Assembly: GCA_031987605.1 (NCBI GenBank)
Contig: DALZZF010000002.1
Location: 1-64,000, forward strand
Direction of reading: 5' to 3'
DNA from: JAFAGO01 sp031987605
GTDB taxonomy: Bacteria; Bacteroidota; Bacteroidia; Flavobacteriales; Weeksellaceae
Length of the DNA stretch: 64,000 nucleotides
This document shows, piece by piece, positions 44,288 to 52,702 of this stretch; position 1 is the first letter of the stretch, and every line of letters begins with the position of its first letter. A model generated the notes under the pieces. It was given only the letters and a program-made list of their open reading frames with translations. It searched no databases and was not told where the DNA came from. The translations under genes were made by a program, and so were the position numbers.

Positions 44288-45085
44288 TTAATCTACCAAT
44301 TCATTGAGATAAGGGAAAGATTTGTTGATGCTTTCCATAATGAATTTTAGAATTTTTTCTGGTTTTTGGGAAGATTTATCAGCAGATTCTTTTCTCCACA
44401 GCACTTCTCCGGTTTTTGCATCAGCAATGGATAAGGTTAATATTCCACCTTTATTTTTAGTTCCTTGTTCGTAATCTCCGCGGATAACGGCATCCACACC
44501 CAATGCTTTTGCAATATCTTCGGTAGGTGTTCTGGAAAGATTGTTCCATAATCCACTGTTTCTCAGGATTTGGTTGGTTCTGTCAATATCCTGGAATTCT
44601 ACAAAGTAATCGAACTGGTTTTTTGCAAAATGTTTATACATTTCATCCTGTATAAGATCCATTGCGTTTTCTTGATTTTTGATATTTTCTTTTTTACTTT
44701 GTTTCTTTTTATCGCTTACAATCTCTGTGGAAAAAGGCAGGATGGCTACTTTTACGTGTGAGGTGAGCTTTATGAAGTTTTTGGATAAAATAATTCCTTG
44801 TTTGGAAGTGACTTCATTTACTTGTTTCAGGTCATTAAGGTAGATTTTTTTGAAATCTGCATTTTCCAAAGTTTTTTCTATGGCTTCTTCTTTGGGTAAT
44901 CCGTTTTTGATACCTTCTTCCACCAGATTTTTGTACGCCGTTTTTGTTTCCGGTGAAAATGTAACATAAGCCGTTTTTGCTTTCGCTTTTGGTGATAGTA
45001 GTTTTCCGGTTACAACATCGCTCACAGATTGAGCAAAAGCAATTGTAGATATTGAAAAAGCTGCTAATAGATAAAGTTTTTTCAT
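44288..45085 (-). CDS. Exported CsgG/LpoB-like protein
   Basis: 265 residues with a signal peptide (KKLYLLAAFSISTIAFAQ). A helical N-terminal part (20-110) is followed by a domain with the pattern VAILPFSTEIV, IDRTNQILRNSGLW, EDIAKALGVDAVIRGDY, LTLSIADAKTGEVLWRKE and FIMESINKSFPYL. This is the layout of the CsgG/LpoB/GNA1162 group of outer-membrane-associated lipoproteins, here without a lipobox. Role not known. It shares its fold markers and its C-terminal INK-FPY motif with the 801-residue protein encoded 18 nt upstream, so the two are a paralogous operon pair. Confidence 0.72.
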   Translation of the reverse strand: MKKLYLLAAFSISTIAFAQSVSDVVTGKLLSPKAKAKTAYVTFSPETKTAYKNLVEEGIKNGLPKEEAIEKTLENADFKKIYLNDLKQVNEVTSKQGIILSKNFIKLTSHVKVAILPFSTEIVSDKKKQSKKENIKNQENAMDLIQDEMYKHFAKNQFDYFVEFQDIDRTNQILRNSGLWNNLSRTPTEDIAKALGVDAVIRGDYEQGTKNKGGILTLSIADAKTGEVLWRKESADKSSQKPEKILKFIMESINKSFPYLNELVD

Positions 45086-45103
45086 TGTTTTTAAATTTAA
45101 ATG

Positions 45104-47509
45104 TTATTTATATTTGGTGAAATAGGGAAATCTTTTATTGATGCGATTTACAACAGATTCCAATGTTTTTTTCAGATCATAAAGTCTGGCTTTGGAGTTT
45201 TCGTTGATGTATTGCCAAAGCAAGTCGTTATTTTGTTTGTCGAAGATATTGATGCTCATTTTTGTGGAATCTTTGGGATCCAATGTAGGATCCAGAATGG
45301 AGGCAGTGGTTTGGGAAACGGTTTTCTTCCGGAGGCTTACGGTTTCATAGTCTTCGAGAAGCGCATCACTGCCAAAATCAAAAAACTGTAAATCGATCAT
45401 ATCTGTCAGCAGCATTTGATTAATCTTGGCATTTGCCATCACTGTTGTAATATTTTTTCTTTCGGAGAGAAGCCCTTCGGAAAGTTTTAAGGCTAATTTC
45501 TTATCCACGCTACTGGAAGAAGCGTTGTCGTCACCAGTTTTTAAACTGCCGTAAATTTCTTCAGGAGAACCTTTCATGACACCATCTAAGGTTTCTTTGC
45601 TTTGCATCAGTTGATATGCCATTACTTCGATATCCTGACCGCTTTTGTTCAGGATTGAAAAATCTTCGTCACTATTCAGCCCAACGAGTTCATTGAATTT
45701 TGATTTGTTTTTGATAATAAAATCAATTTGTGTTTTATCAGCGATTCCGCCCAATGCTTTTGTGAGTGCTGTTCGGTCTTCTTTAAAAATGCTTTTTACA
45801 ATATCTTTGTTTTCCAGAAGAGCCTTGGAAAAATTATTTACAAAGTTTTTGTCTTTTTCGCTTTTCAAACCCAGATCGGACACCCAGTTTCCCAACATTC
45901 CGGTTGCAGATCCATCAAGTATTGTTTCCAAAGAGTAGCCGTTGTCTTTTACAATATTAACAAGGTTATTCACCTGATCCAGATTCAGTTCCTGTCCTAA
46001 CAATTTGTTGTCGGTTTTCAGGAAAGAAGCGAGCATTTTGTTGCTGTCTCCTTCTATGATGCTGGAAACAATTTCTTTATTTTCACCCACTAATTTTGCG
46101 AATTTCTGAATATCAACATTCTGTATCTGATCCCCGAAAAGTTCTGTTCCCTGTTCGGTAAGCGTAGTAAGAATTGTGGAAGTATCGCCCTGTAAAAGCA
46201 GATTTATTTTTTCTTTGTCAGCGAGCAATGCCAGATATTTCTGTGCATCTTCCTGCGGAATTGATTCTCCGAGAAGAGCGCTACTTTGCGTGAGAAATTG
46301 AGTGGTTAATCCGGTAAAATCGCCTTTTACAATTTTGCTTACCACATCTTTGTTTTGGATTACGAGATTGGAATAGAAAGAAACATTTTCTCCCGGAATC
46401 AGTGTAACGGCTTCACTTAGGTTCTTGTCAAGAAAATCCTTCATAATACCTTTTGTATTTCCGGTAGCAAGATTGGCAAAAATAGTAGTGTTATTATTTA
46501 TCGCATTGGTTAGCAGTGTGTTTTGTTCGCCAATGTATTGTTGCGTTAAAGTACTTACGTTATTGTTAATCAAATCAAACATCAATCCTTTGGTATTGCC
46601 CTGCATTACGTTTTGTATCGATGTCGAATTATTTTTAATCAGATTAACAACTTGGTTGTCCAGTTTAAGCTCGCTTCCGATAAGTGAAGCATTGTCTTTT
46701 ACCAAATCGCTGATAAGATTTTTGGTATCACCTTTTGCAACTTTTACAATGGTTTTGGAGTTTTTTGCTGCTACATCAGCTACTTTCTGCCAAGGTCCTT
46801 CCGGTAAAAATCCGCCTGCAATAATTGCAAGATCGGAAATGTCTCCATTTTTTAGTTTTGTAAAAAACTCTCCGGGTTTGGTTACCAGATTGATAATTAT
46901 ATTCGGGTTTTTCACAAATTGCAAAGCCTGCATTCCCGGTACAGCACCTTTCAGAGAAGACATTGCCACATCTCCTAATGCCTTGGTAAGATTTTGCCAT
47001 CCCGTTCTGGAATTATCCACATGAATATCAAAAGTACAAAGTACAACGGCATCTACCTGCAAAAGTTGGGCAATATAAGCCGGAGGAAAATCTCCCGGAT
47101 GGAGAAAATAACCGACATCTTCCAGAACTTTGTTGGTAATTCTAATGTCTTGTATAAATACATCTGATTTATAATTGTCGAAAACATCCCAAAATTGTTC
47201 CTGAAGCATTCTTCCAATCATTTGCTGACTCTCGAATTGTTCCTGCGCTTCTTCTTGAGTAGGAACAATGGGTTTGGCGTAAGAAATATGAGAAATAAAC
47301 GGGATAATGGCGATTTTGCTGTGTTCATCCAGTCTTTCTTCGATGTCGTCGTGGGCAAAAATCACATCGTTTTGATGAGATTGCAAAAGTGAAAGATATT
47401 TACTTGCGATACCAACAACAGTCCCAACAGGAACTTGCGCTTTCGCCTGATGTACAGGAAAGAGAGTAATTCCGAAAAGCAGGAAAATTGAACATTTGTT
47501 TTTCAGCAT
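45104..47509 (-). CDS. Exported CsgG/LpoB-like protein with inserted helical repeat array
   Basis: 801 residues. Signal peptide to about residue 25. The core fold markers are split: IAIIPFISHIS (66-76), TNKVLEDVGYF (125-135) and IAQLLQVDAVVLCTFDI (146-162) lie before, and MSINIFDKQNNDLLWQY (751-767) with VNRINKRFPYF (787-797) after, a long insertion. From about 205 to 690 the insertion repeats every 44-46 residues. Landmarks are KGDT (259), QGNT (303), TGNT (349), KGDF (395), QGDT (440), EGDS (486), DGSA (532) and KEDR (576), each preceded by N-x(2)-I/V-x(2)-I/V. The repeats look all-helical. I do not recognise them. First gene of the operon with the 265-residue protein. Confidence 0.75.
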   Translation of the reverse strand: MLKNKCSIFLLFGITLFPVHQAKAQVPVGTVVGIASKYLSLLQSHQNDVIFAHDDIEERLDEHSKIAIIPFISHISYAKPIVPTQEEAQEQFESQQMIGRMLQEQFWDVFDNYKSDVFIQDIRITNKVLEDVGYFLHPGDFPPAYIAQLLQVDAVVLCTFDIHVDNSRTGWQNLTKALGDVAMSSLKGAVPGMQALQFVKNPNIIINLVTKPGEFFTKLKNGDISDLAIIAGGFLPEGPWQKVADVAAKNSKTIVKVAKGDTKNLISDLVKDNASLIGSELKLDNQVVNLIKNNSTSIQNVMQGNTKGLMFDLINNNVSTLTQQYIGEQNTLLTNAINNNTTIFANLATGNTKGIMKDFLDKNLSEAVTLIPGENVSFYSNLVIQNKDVVSKIVKGDFTGLTTQFLTQSSALLGESIPQEDAQKYLALLADKEKINLLLQGDTSTILTTLTEQGTELFGDQIQNVDIQKFAKLVGENKEIVSSIIEGDSNKMLASFLKTDNKLLGQELNLDQVNNLVNIVKDNGYSLETILDGSATGMLGNWVSDLGLKSEKDKNFVNNFSKALLENKDIVKSIFKEDRTALTKALGGIADKTQIDFIIKNKSKFNELVGLNSDEDFSILNKSGQDIEVMAYQLMQSKETLDGVMKGSPEEIYGSLKTGDDNASSSSVDKKLALKLSEGLLSERKNITTVMANAKINQMLLTDMIDLQFFDFGSDALLEDYETVSLRKKTVSQTTASILDPTLDPKDSTKMSINIFDKQNNDLLWQYINENSKARLYDLKKTLESVVNRINKRFPYFTKYK

Positions 47510-47562
47510 AATCTTTGGTTTTTTAATTTGTTGGGTTTTAAAAATTAAAATGATTACTGCTG

Positions 47563-47610
47563 CAAAAGTGCAATTAATAATTACTGATTTTATAGGGGTT
47601 AACCCTTATA
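47563..47610 (-). promoter_or_regulatory. Likely promoter/operator region of the CsgG-like operon
   Basis: Minus strand CACTTTTG (47570-47563) differs from TAnnTTTG only at the first base and lies 53 nt before the 801-residue gene. TATAGGGGTTAACCCTTATA at 47591-47610 is a 20-bp palindrome with one mismatch, placed over the -33 region, where a repressor could bind. Confidence 0.35.
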
Positions 47611-47747
47611 TATTGACTATTTTATCAAGAATTTTTTACATCTCAAGAATACGATTTTGCGTTAATGGCGAAGTTGAAATTGTAGTCGAATGTATTTATC
47701 AATGCTTTTTGTTGGTGGGTTTAAGTTCATTTTTGCAAGAAAAATAT

Positions 47748-47783
47748 GCCTGAACTACGGTGAAAATAGTTCAGGCTTTTCTT
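47748..47783 (+). terminator. Terminator hairpin with no clear gene upstream
   Basis: Perfect 10-bp stem GCCTGAACTA/TAGTTCAGGC, loop CGGTGAAAA, then TTTTCTT. On the plus strand nothing convincing precedes it. A 67-codon frame from an ATG at 47550 has its stop inside the stem (47751-47753); it could be a small gene, a small RNA could end here, or the hairpin may serve the minus strand. Confidence 0.6.
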
Positions 47784-47814
47784 CATTTAGCCAATCCAGC
47801 TTTCTTAATATACA

Positions 47815-47838
47815 CAAAAAAAACCGGTAAACACCGGT
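47815..47838 (-). terminator. Terminator of lptB
   Basis: Minus strand ACCGGT-GTTT-ACCGGT followed by eight T (47838-47815). ACCGGT is self-complementary, so the two copies pair. Confidence 0.8.
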
Positions 47839-47863
47839 AATTATTTTAGAGGAAAATTTTAGA

Positions 47864-48925
47864 TTATTCTTCGAGAATCACACTTGTGAGGTAATGCAGT
47901 TCAGGATAATTTATTTCACCGGATTGCTGTTTGGCAACCTCTCTGGTGTATTGTGAATCAATTTCTTTCCGTTGAAAAACAAATGAATTATTGGCGTTTT
48001 TATCCACAACATCATTGAAAATATGCTCAATTTCCGAATTGGCGAGCGACGCAAAACTGATGTCTTCAAAACCATAAAACAGTCTCAGATTGTCCATTCC
48101 GGAAAATGACTGATCCACAAAATCCTGAAACTGAGTTTTGGAATCAAAGTTTCCTGCCCAGATATTATAGGCATATGCTTTTTTCTTTGGTTTATTCAGA
48201 ATGTCCTGATATACGAAGTTTTCGCCAAGATAGGCTTCACGCACCTGCGGATCGTTTGCAAGATCCTGAGGAAAACCTTCTTTCAGGATTTTCCCTTCGA
48301 ACATGATGTAGGTTTTATGCGTAATGGCGAGGGTTTGCTGCACATTGTGGTCGGTAATCAGAATGCCTATGTTTTTGTCTACCAAACTTCTCACAATTTT
48401 CTGAATATCTTCAACCGCAATCGGATCAACTCCGGCAAAAGGCTCATCGAGAAGAATAAAATTCGGGCTTGTTGCCAAACATCTTGCGATTTCCGTTCTT
48501 CTTCGCTCACCACCGGAAAGCAGATCTCCCCGGTTTTTGCGAACATGCTGAAGCGAGAATTCCTCAATCAGTTCGTCGCATTTCATCTGCTGCTCGCGCC
48601 GGGAAAGTTTGGTGAGTTCCAGTACGCCTTTGATGTTGTCTTCAACCGTCAGTTTGCGGAAAACAGAGGCTTCCTGGGCAAGGTAGCCGATTCCTTTCTG
48701 TGCGCGTCGGTACATGGCATCAGTAGTAATTTCCTTATTGTCAAGGTAAATTTTTCCGGAAGTGGGCTTTACCAAACCTACAATCATATAGAAAGTAGTG
48801 GTTTTTCCCGCACCGTTTGGTCCAAGAAGTCCAACAATTTCACCTTGTGAAACTTCTACCGAAACGCCTTTTACAACCTTTTTTGGGCCGTACTCCTTAA
48901 TCAAATTTTCTCCACGCAGAATCAT
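47864..48925 (-). CDS. lptB: LptB, LPS-export ABC ATPase, with C-terminal Imm22-like extension
   Basis: 353 residues; LptB is normally about 240. The ATPase part is complete: Walker A GPNGAGKTT (35-43), Q-loop YLAQEASVFRKLTV, signature LSGGERRRTEIARCL, Walker B FILLDEPFAGVDPIA, and H-loop LITDHNVQQTL. It powers LPS transport with LptFG and LptC at the inner membrane. The usual end is around REAYLGENF (near 240). After a lysine-rich linker (NKPKKKAYA), residues 252-353 form an extra domain beginning YNIWAGNFDSKTQFQDFV and ending ELHYLTSVILEE. This resembles the immunity protein 22 / DUF4284 family by memory. The frame is unbroken. Possibly leaderless. Confidence 0.9.
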   Translation of the reverse strand: MILRGENLIKEYGPKKVVKGVSVEVSQGEIVGLLGPNGAGKTTTFYMIVGLVKPTSGKIYLDNKEITTDAMYRRAQKGIGYLAQEASVFRKLTVEDNIKGVLELTKLSRREQQMKCDELIEEFSLQHVRKNRGDLLSGGERRRTEIARCLATSPNFILLDEPFAGVDPIAVEDIQKIVRSLVDKNIGILITDHNVQQTLAITHKTYIMFEGKILKEGFPQDLANDPQVREAYLGENFVYQDILNKPKKKAYAYNIWAGNFDSKTQFQDFVDQSFSGMDNLRLFYGFEDISFASLANSEIEHIFNDVVDKNANNSFVFQRKEIDSQYTREVAKQQSGEINYPELHYLTSVILEE

Positions 48926-48929
48926 ACGG

Positions 48930-48937
48930 CAAAGATA
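48930..48937 (-). promoter_or_regulatory. Promoter -7 element for lptB
   Basis: Reverse strand TATCTTTG matches TAnnTTTG and ends 4 nt before the ATG, which implies a leaderless or near-leaderless mRNA. Confidence 0.5.
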
Positions 48938-48956
48938 AATAATTTTTGAATCTTTA

Positions 48957-49148
48957 GAGCCTATTTAAATTTTACCGAATTTTTTTTATATAGCCTCAGA
49001 AAATCATCTTTGCTAAATTTTGATGCTCTTTTGAGCGTATTTTCTACTTCCTATTTTAGATTTAGCCAGCTAAATCTGCAAACATGAAGCAAAAAATCCA
49101 TCTCAAAATAGCTATAAAAATTTTAACAATAAAATTTAAACAGCCTCT
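48957..49148. mobile_element. MITE-like element with terminal inverted repeats
   Basis: The ends GAGCCTATTTAAATTTTA (48957-48974) and TAAAATTTAAACAGCCTC are inverted copies with two differences. The similarity continues less well for about 25 more bases on each side (TATATAGCC against TTATAGCTA). The 190-bp inside carries no gene but has hairpins GCTC-TTTT-GAGC (49025-49036) and GATTTAGC-CA-GCTAAATC (49059-49076). No clear target duplication is visible. Looks like a non-autonomous transposon derivative; the parent element is not in the window. Confidence 0.6.
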
Positions 49149-49262
49149 AATTTATTGTACCGCAGAGTTTCTGTCTTTTAACAAATTTTAATAAAATTGA
49201 TCTTTTTTTGGAACAAAATTTGACATTACATTTCCCAAAGGCGAATATTTTTAAAATATTGC

Positions 49263-49293
49263 TTGTGTATTAAAATCTATTTAAATAATTTTG
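49263..49293 (+). promoter_or_regulatory. Promoter of the small T9SS gene
   Basis: TTG at 49263-49265, 20-nt spacer, TAATTTTG at 49286-49293; full consensus match, 33 nt before the ATG. Confidence 0.75.
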
Positions 49294-49326
49294 TAAAGAT
49301 AAACTCGCAAGAGTATTTTTTGTAAT

Positions 49327-49677
49327 ATGAAAAGAATTCTATTTTTTGTATTTTTTATAGGGATAATGTCTGGGTTCAGTTCGCTGAATGCACAGTCATT
49401 AAAAGAACCTGTTTCATCTTCGCAACGTTCCGATGATGGTGTGCTTATCGCATATCCTAATCCTGCGAAAGATTATATTATTGTGAAATCGAAAGATGCT
49501 TCATTAAAAATCAAGTCAGTTGCTTTCTATACCATATTGGGGATGCAGGTTTCTGAAGTAAATGTAAATATGAATTCCGGTGAAATAAGGCTGGATCGGC
49601 TGAAGCCCGGGAAGTATTTAATGCGCTACACCCTGAGCGATAATACCCAGAAAGTAACACAGATAATAAAACAATAA
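49327..49677 (+). CDS. Minimal T9SS sorting-domain protein
   Basis: 116 residues: a signal peptide (RILFFVFFIGIMSGFSSLNAQ), about 18 polar residues (SLKEPVSSSQRSDDG), then straight into a sorting domain (VLIAYPNPAKDYIIVKSKD, MNSGEIRLDRLKPGKYLMRY, VTQIIKQ). There is practically no cargo. It has a consensus promoter and its own terminator, so it is likely a real, expressed gene. Function unknown. Confidence 0.85.
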   Translation: MKRILFFVFFIGIMSGFSSLNAQSLKEPVSSSQRSDDGVLIAYPNPAKDYIIVKSKDASLKIKSVAFYTILGMQVSEVNVNMNSGEIRLDRLKPGKYLMRYTLSDNTQKVTQIIKQ

Positions 49678-49679
49678 AT

Positions 49680-49706
49680 ACCCTGAACTTTCAGGGTTTT
49701 TTTTTT
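49680..49706 (+). terminator. Rho-independent terminator
   Basis: ACCCTGAA/TTCAGGGT stem with a very short loop, then ten T. Ends the small T9SS gene. Confidence 0.9.
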
Positions 49707-49742
49707 GGATGAAATTTTTTAATAATTTTTAAAAATTATGTA

Positions 49743-51002
49743 ATGCGCGAGAAAATTGTGGTGATAGGTGGTGGTTTTGCAGGTTTGCAGTTTGCCCGTT
49801 CCATGAGCGGAAATTCGGACAGCAAAATTATTGTGATTGATAAGGTGAACCATCATATGTTTCAGCCACTTTTTTATCAGGTGGCTTGTGGTCGTATTGA
49901 ACCTTCCAATATTTCTTTCCCGTTCAGAAAGATTTTTCAGCGTTCCCGAAACGTTCAGTTCAGAATGACGGAAGTAGAGCAGATTGTCCCAAGTGAACAT
50001 AAAGTAATTTGTTCAGATGGAAGTTTTACTTATGATAAATTGGTAATTGCGACCGGTTGCAAAACCAATTTTTTTGGCAATGCAAAAATGGAGAAGCTGA
50101 CTTTCGGAATGAAAAATACACAGGAAGCCATCAGTATCCGAAACCATATATTGCTGACTTTTGAAAAACTCATTATCGAGAAAAGCCGGAGTGACGACGG
50201 AAACTGGAATATTGTAATCGTAGGAAGCGGACCAACGGGAGTTGAACTTGCAGGAGCATTTGCCGAAATGAAAAAGGAAATTCTTCCGAGAGATTACCCG
50301 CACATGAATTTCCAAGATCTGAAAATTATTCTCGTCAGTGGTACTGAAAAACCACTCAGTACGATGAGTACAGAATCCCAGTCCAAATCCGAGCAATATC
50401 TGAAACAATTAGGCGTTCATTTTATGAGCGACCGCAGAGTAACGGATTACGACGGAGATCGCGTATATCTTGAAGATGGCGAATCCATTCCCAGCAACAA
50501 CGTAATCTGGGCAGCAGGAGTTACCGGAAATGTAATTCCCGGACTTGAAAGAGCAAAAATTGTACGAAACCGCTATACCGTAGACCGCTATAATCGTGTG
50601 GAAGGTTATAAAAATATCTTTGCCATTGGCGATATTGCGTATATGGAAACACCCAAATATCCGCAAGGACATCCGCAGGTGGCGAATGTTGCCATTCATC
50701 AGGGTAAAAATATGGCAAAAAATTTCAAACAGAATTCCGAACAGAAATGGAAAGAATACGAATATGAAGATCTCGGAAGTATGGCTACCATCGGGAAACA
50801 CCGAGCCGTGGTAGATTTGCCGAAGTTTAAATTTCAGGGATTTTTTGCCTGGTATTTCTGGATGTTTCTGCATTTAATGCTTATCCTTTCCGTGCGCAAC
50901 AAACTGGCAATTTTCTTCAACTGGATGTGGAGTTATTTCAACAAAGATTCATCGCTCCGTCTCATTATCCTTCCTAATAAAAAGAATGTTACCGAACAAT
51001 GA
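49743..51002 (+). CDS. ndh: Type II NADH dehydrogenase (NDH-2)
   Basis: 419 residues. Two Rossmann motifs: VVIGGGFAGLQFARSM (FAD, residues 6-21) and IVIVGSGPTGVELAGAFAEM (NADH, about 159-178); NVIWAAGVTGN and NIFAIGDIAYM near the second FAD segment. A C-terminal hydrophobic/amphipathic region (FFAWYFWMFLHLMLILSVRNKLAIFFNWMWSYF) attaches the enzyme to the inner membrane. Passes electrons from NADH to quinone without proton pumping. Overlaps trmD by 4 nt (ATGA). Confidence 0.9.
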   Translation: MREKIVVIGGGFAGLQFARSMSGNSDSKIIVIDKVNHHMFQPLFYQVACGRIEPSNISFPFRKIFQRSRNVQFRMTEVEQIVPSEHKVICSDGSFTYDKLVIATGCKTNFFGNAKMEKLTFGMKNTQEAISIRNHILLTFEKLIIEKSRSDDGNWNIVIVGSGPTGVELAGAFAEMKKEILPRDYPHMNFQDLKIILVSGTEKPLSTMSTESQSKSEQYLKQLGVHFMSDRRVTDYDGDRVYLEDGESIPSNNVIWAAGVTGNVIPGLERAKIVRNRYTVDRYNRVEGYKNIFAIGDIAYMETPKYPQGHPQVANVAIHQGKNMAKNFKQNSEQKWKEYEYEDLGSMATIGKHRAVVDLPKFKFQGFFAWYFWMFLHLMLILSVRNKLAIFFNWMWSYFNKDSSLRLIILPNKKNVTEQ

Positions 51003-51670
51003 GAATTGATATTATAAGTGTTCTTCCAGAATTAATGGAAAGTCCTTTTCAGACTTCAATTTTGAAAAGAGCAATGGAAAAAGGTTTGGCAGAAGTACAT
51101 TTTCATCAGTTGAGAGACTGGGCTTTCAATAAGCATAAACGTGTTGATGATGAGCAATATGGTGGTGGTGCAGGAATGGTAATGACTGTTGAACCTTTGG
51201 ATTTATGCATCTCAGAACTGAAATCGCAGCGCAAGTACGACGAAATCATTTATCTTACTCCGGACGGTGAAACATTAAACCAAAAGATTGCAAACGCGCT
51301 TTCTATCACAGAAAATTTGATTTTTTTATGTGGTCATTATAAAGGAATCGACCAGAGAGTTCGGGATATGCATGTGACGAGAGAAATTTCCATAGGGGAT
51401 TATGTGCTTACCGGTGGCGAATTGGCAGCATGCGTGCTTGCAGATTCGGTTATTCGTTTGTTGCCTGGCGTTTTGAATGATGAAACAAGTGCGTTAACGG
51501 ACAGTTTTCAGGATAATTTGCTTTCTCCACCTATTTATACCCGCCCTGAAGAATACAAAGGACTGCGCGTTCCCGAAATTTTACTGAGTGGAAATTTTGC
51601 AAAAATTGAAGAATGGAGACATGAACAGGCACTTAAAATTACCGAGGAAAAACGCCCCGACCTTTTGTAG
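50999..51670 (+). CDS. trmD: tRNA (guanine37-N1)-methyltransferase
   Basis: 223 residues. SPOUT-class enzyme that methylates G37 of tRNAs to prevent frameshifting. MRIDIISVLPELMESPFQTSILKRAMEKG, DDEQYGGGAGMVM, LCGHYKGIDQRV and SIGDYVLTGGELAA are diagnostic. Normally with rimM, rplS; here it is coupled to ndh through an ATGA overlap. Confidence 0.97.
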   Translation: MRIDIISVLPELMESPFQTSILKRAMEKGLAEVHFHQLRDWAFNKHKRVDDEQYGGGAGMVMTVEPLDLCISELKSQRKYDEIIYLTPDGETLNQKIANALSITENLIFLCGHYKGIDQRVRDMHVTREISIGDYVLTGGELAACVLADSVIRLLPGVLNDETSALTDSFQDNLLSPPIYTRPEEYKGLRVPEILLSGNFAKIEEWRHEQALKITEEKRPDLL

Positions 51671-51713
51671 AAAAAACATATTCATTATTTTTGGCCGCTA
51701 ATTCAGATTTGAT

Positions 51714-52655
51714 TTGAAAGAAATCGTAATGTTCTACAATGTAGAAAATCTCTTTTCGCCCGATCCCGATCCGGTTCATAAAACTGATCCTACACCATCA
51801 GGATTACGAAAATGGAATCAATACCGATATGAAAATAAAATTTTCAAATTGGGGCAGGTTTTCGATCTTGTGCAGGAAAATGAAGGACAAATCCCGTTTA
51901 TCATTGGTTTGTCTGAAATTCAGAATGATGATGTACTGAATGATTTGGTGAAATGCGAAAGCCTTAAAAATCACCGCTACATTCACTACGAATCCCTAGA
52001 TGAACGAGGAGTAGATGTAGCGTTATTGTATGATGCAACAAAACTGAAAGTGGAACATTCAGAACCTATTTCTTTTATTTTTAAAATTGATAACGGCAAT
52101 CCCGATGCATTTGATACCACTCGCGATGTGTTGTTTTGCAAATTAAGATATGCCGACCAATTATTGAATGTTTTCGTCGTACATTTGCCGTCCAAAAGAG
52201 AAAGAGATATTAATCTTCCTAAAAGAGCATTCATTATCAGGGAGTTGAGAGAAAAAATCGGACAACTTGTCACTGATAAAAATGAAGCAGTAATTGTTCT
52301 TGGAGATTTTAATGAGAATCCTGACAGTGATTTAATGGATAATTTAACATTTGATAAGGATTTTAATAAAACTTTAACCAACCCTTTTCAGGAATTGTAT
52401 AAGAATAATTATTTTTCAACGTTTCATTACAAGAATGGTCTGCTTTTTGACCAAATATTATTTTCCACGCAATTTTTTTCATCAGATTTTCTGTTTCGCT
52501 TTAGCGAGGCAAAGGTGTTTAATCCTGAAAAGATTAGTAATTGGGATCGCAAATATCAAGGAAGGCCCTTCAGAACATATTCCGGATCACGCTACTTAGG
52601 AGGATACAGCGATCACTTTCCTGTATTGGCAGAATTGCAAATACAAATGGTTTAA
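51714..52655 (+). CDS. Endonuclease/exonuclease/phosphatase family protein
   Basis: 313 residues with a TTG start (KEIVMFYNVENLF keeps the first strand of the fold); an ATG five codons on is the alternative. EEP fold: FYNVENLF, FIIGLSEIQND with the metal glutamate, RGVDVALLYD, FVVHLPSKR, VIVLGDFNENPDSD and GGYSDHFPVLAEL with the catalytic DH. No signal peptide, so cytosolic. Nucleic acid or phosphoester substrate not assignable. Confidence 0.82.
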   Translation: MKEIVMFYNVENLFSPDPDPVHKTDPTPSGLRKWNQYRYENKIFKLGQVFDLVQENEGQIPFIIGLSEIQNDDVLNDLVKCESLKNHRYIHYESLDERGVDVALLYDATKLKVEHSEPISFIFKIDNGNPDAFDTTRDVLFCKLRYADQLLNVFVVHLPSKRERDINLPKRAFIIRELREKIGQLVTDKNEAVIVLGDFNENPDSDLMDNLTFDKDFNKTLTNPFQELYKNNYFSTFHYKNGLLFDQILFSTQFFSSDFLFRFSEAKVFNPEKISNWDRKYQGRPFRTYSGSRYLGGYSDHFPVLAELQIQMV

Positions 52656-52702
52656 GAAAAGCATTAGAAAAATAAAATATTTAAAAGAAAAATTTGAAAA
52701 GT

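Noticed and set aside
47496..47549. Extension of the 47550 frame upstream to a TTG
   Set aside because: It would run into the signal peptide codons of the divergent 801-residue gene; no promoter or conservation sign.
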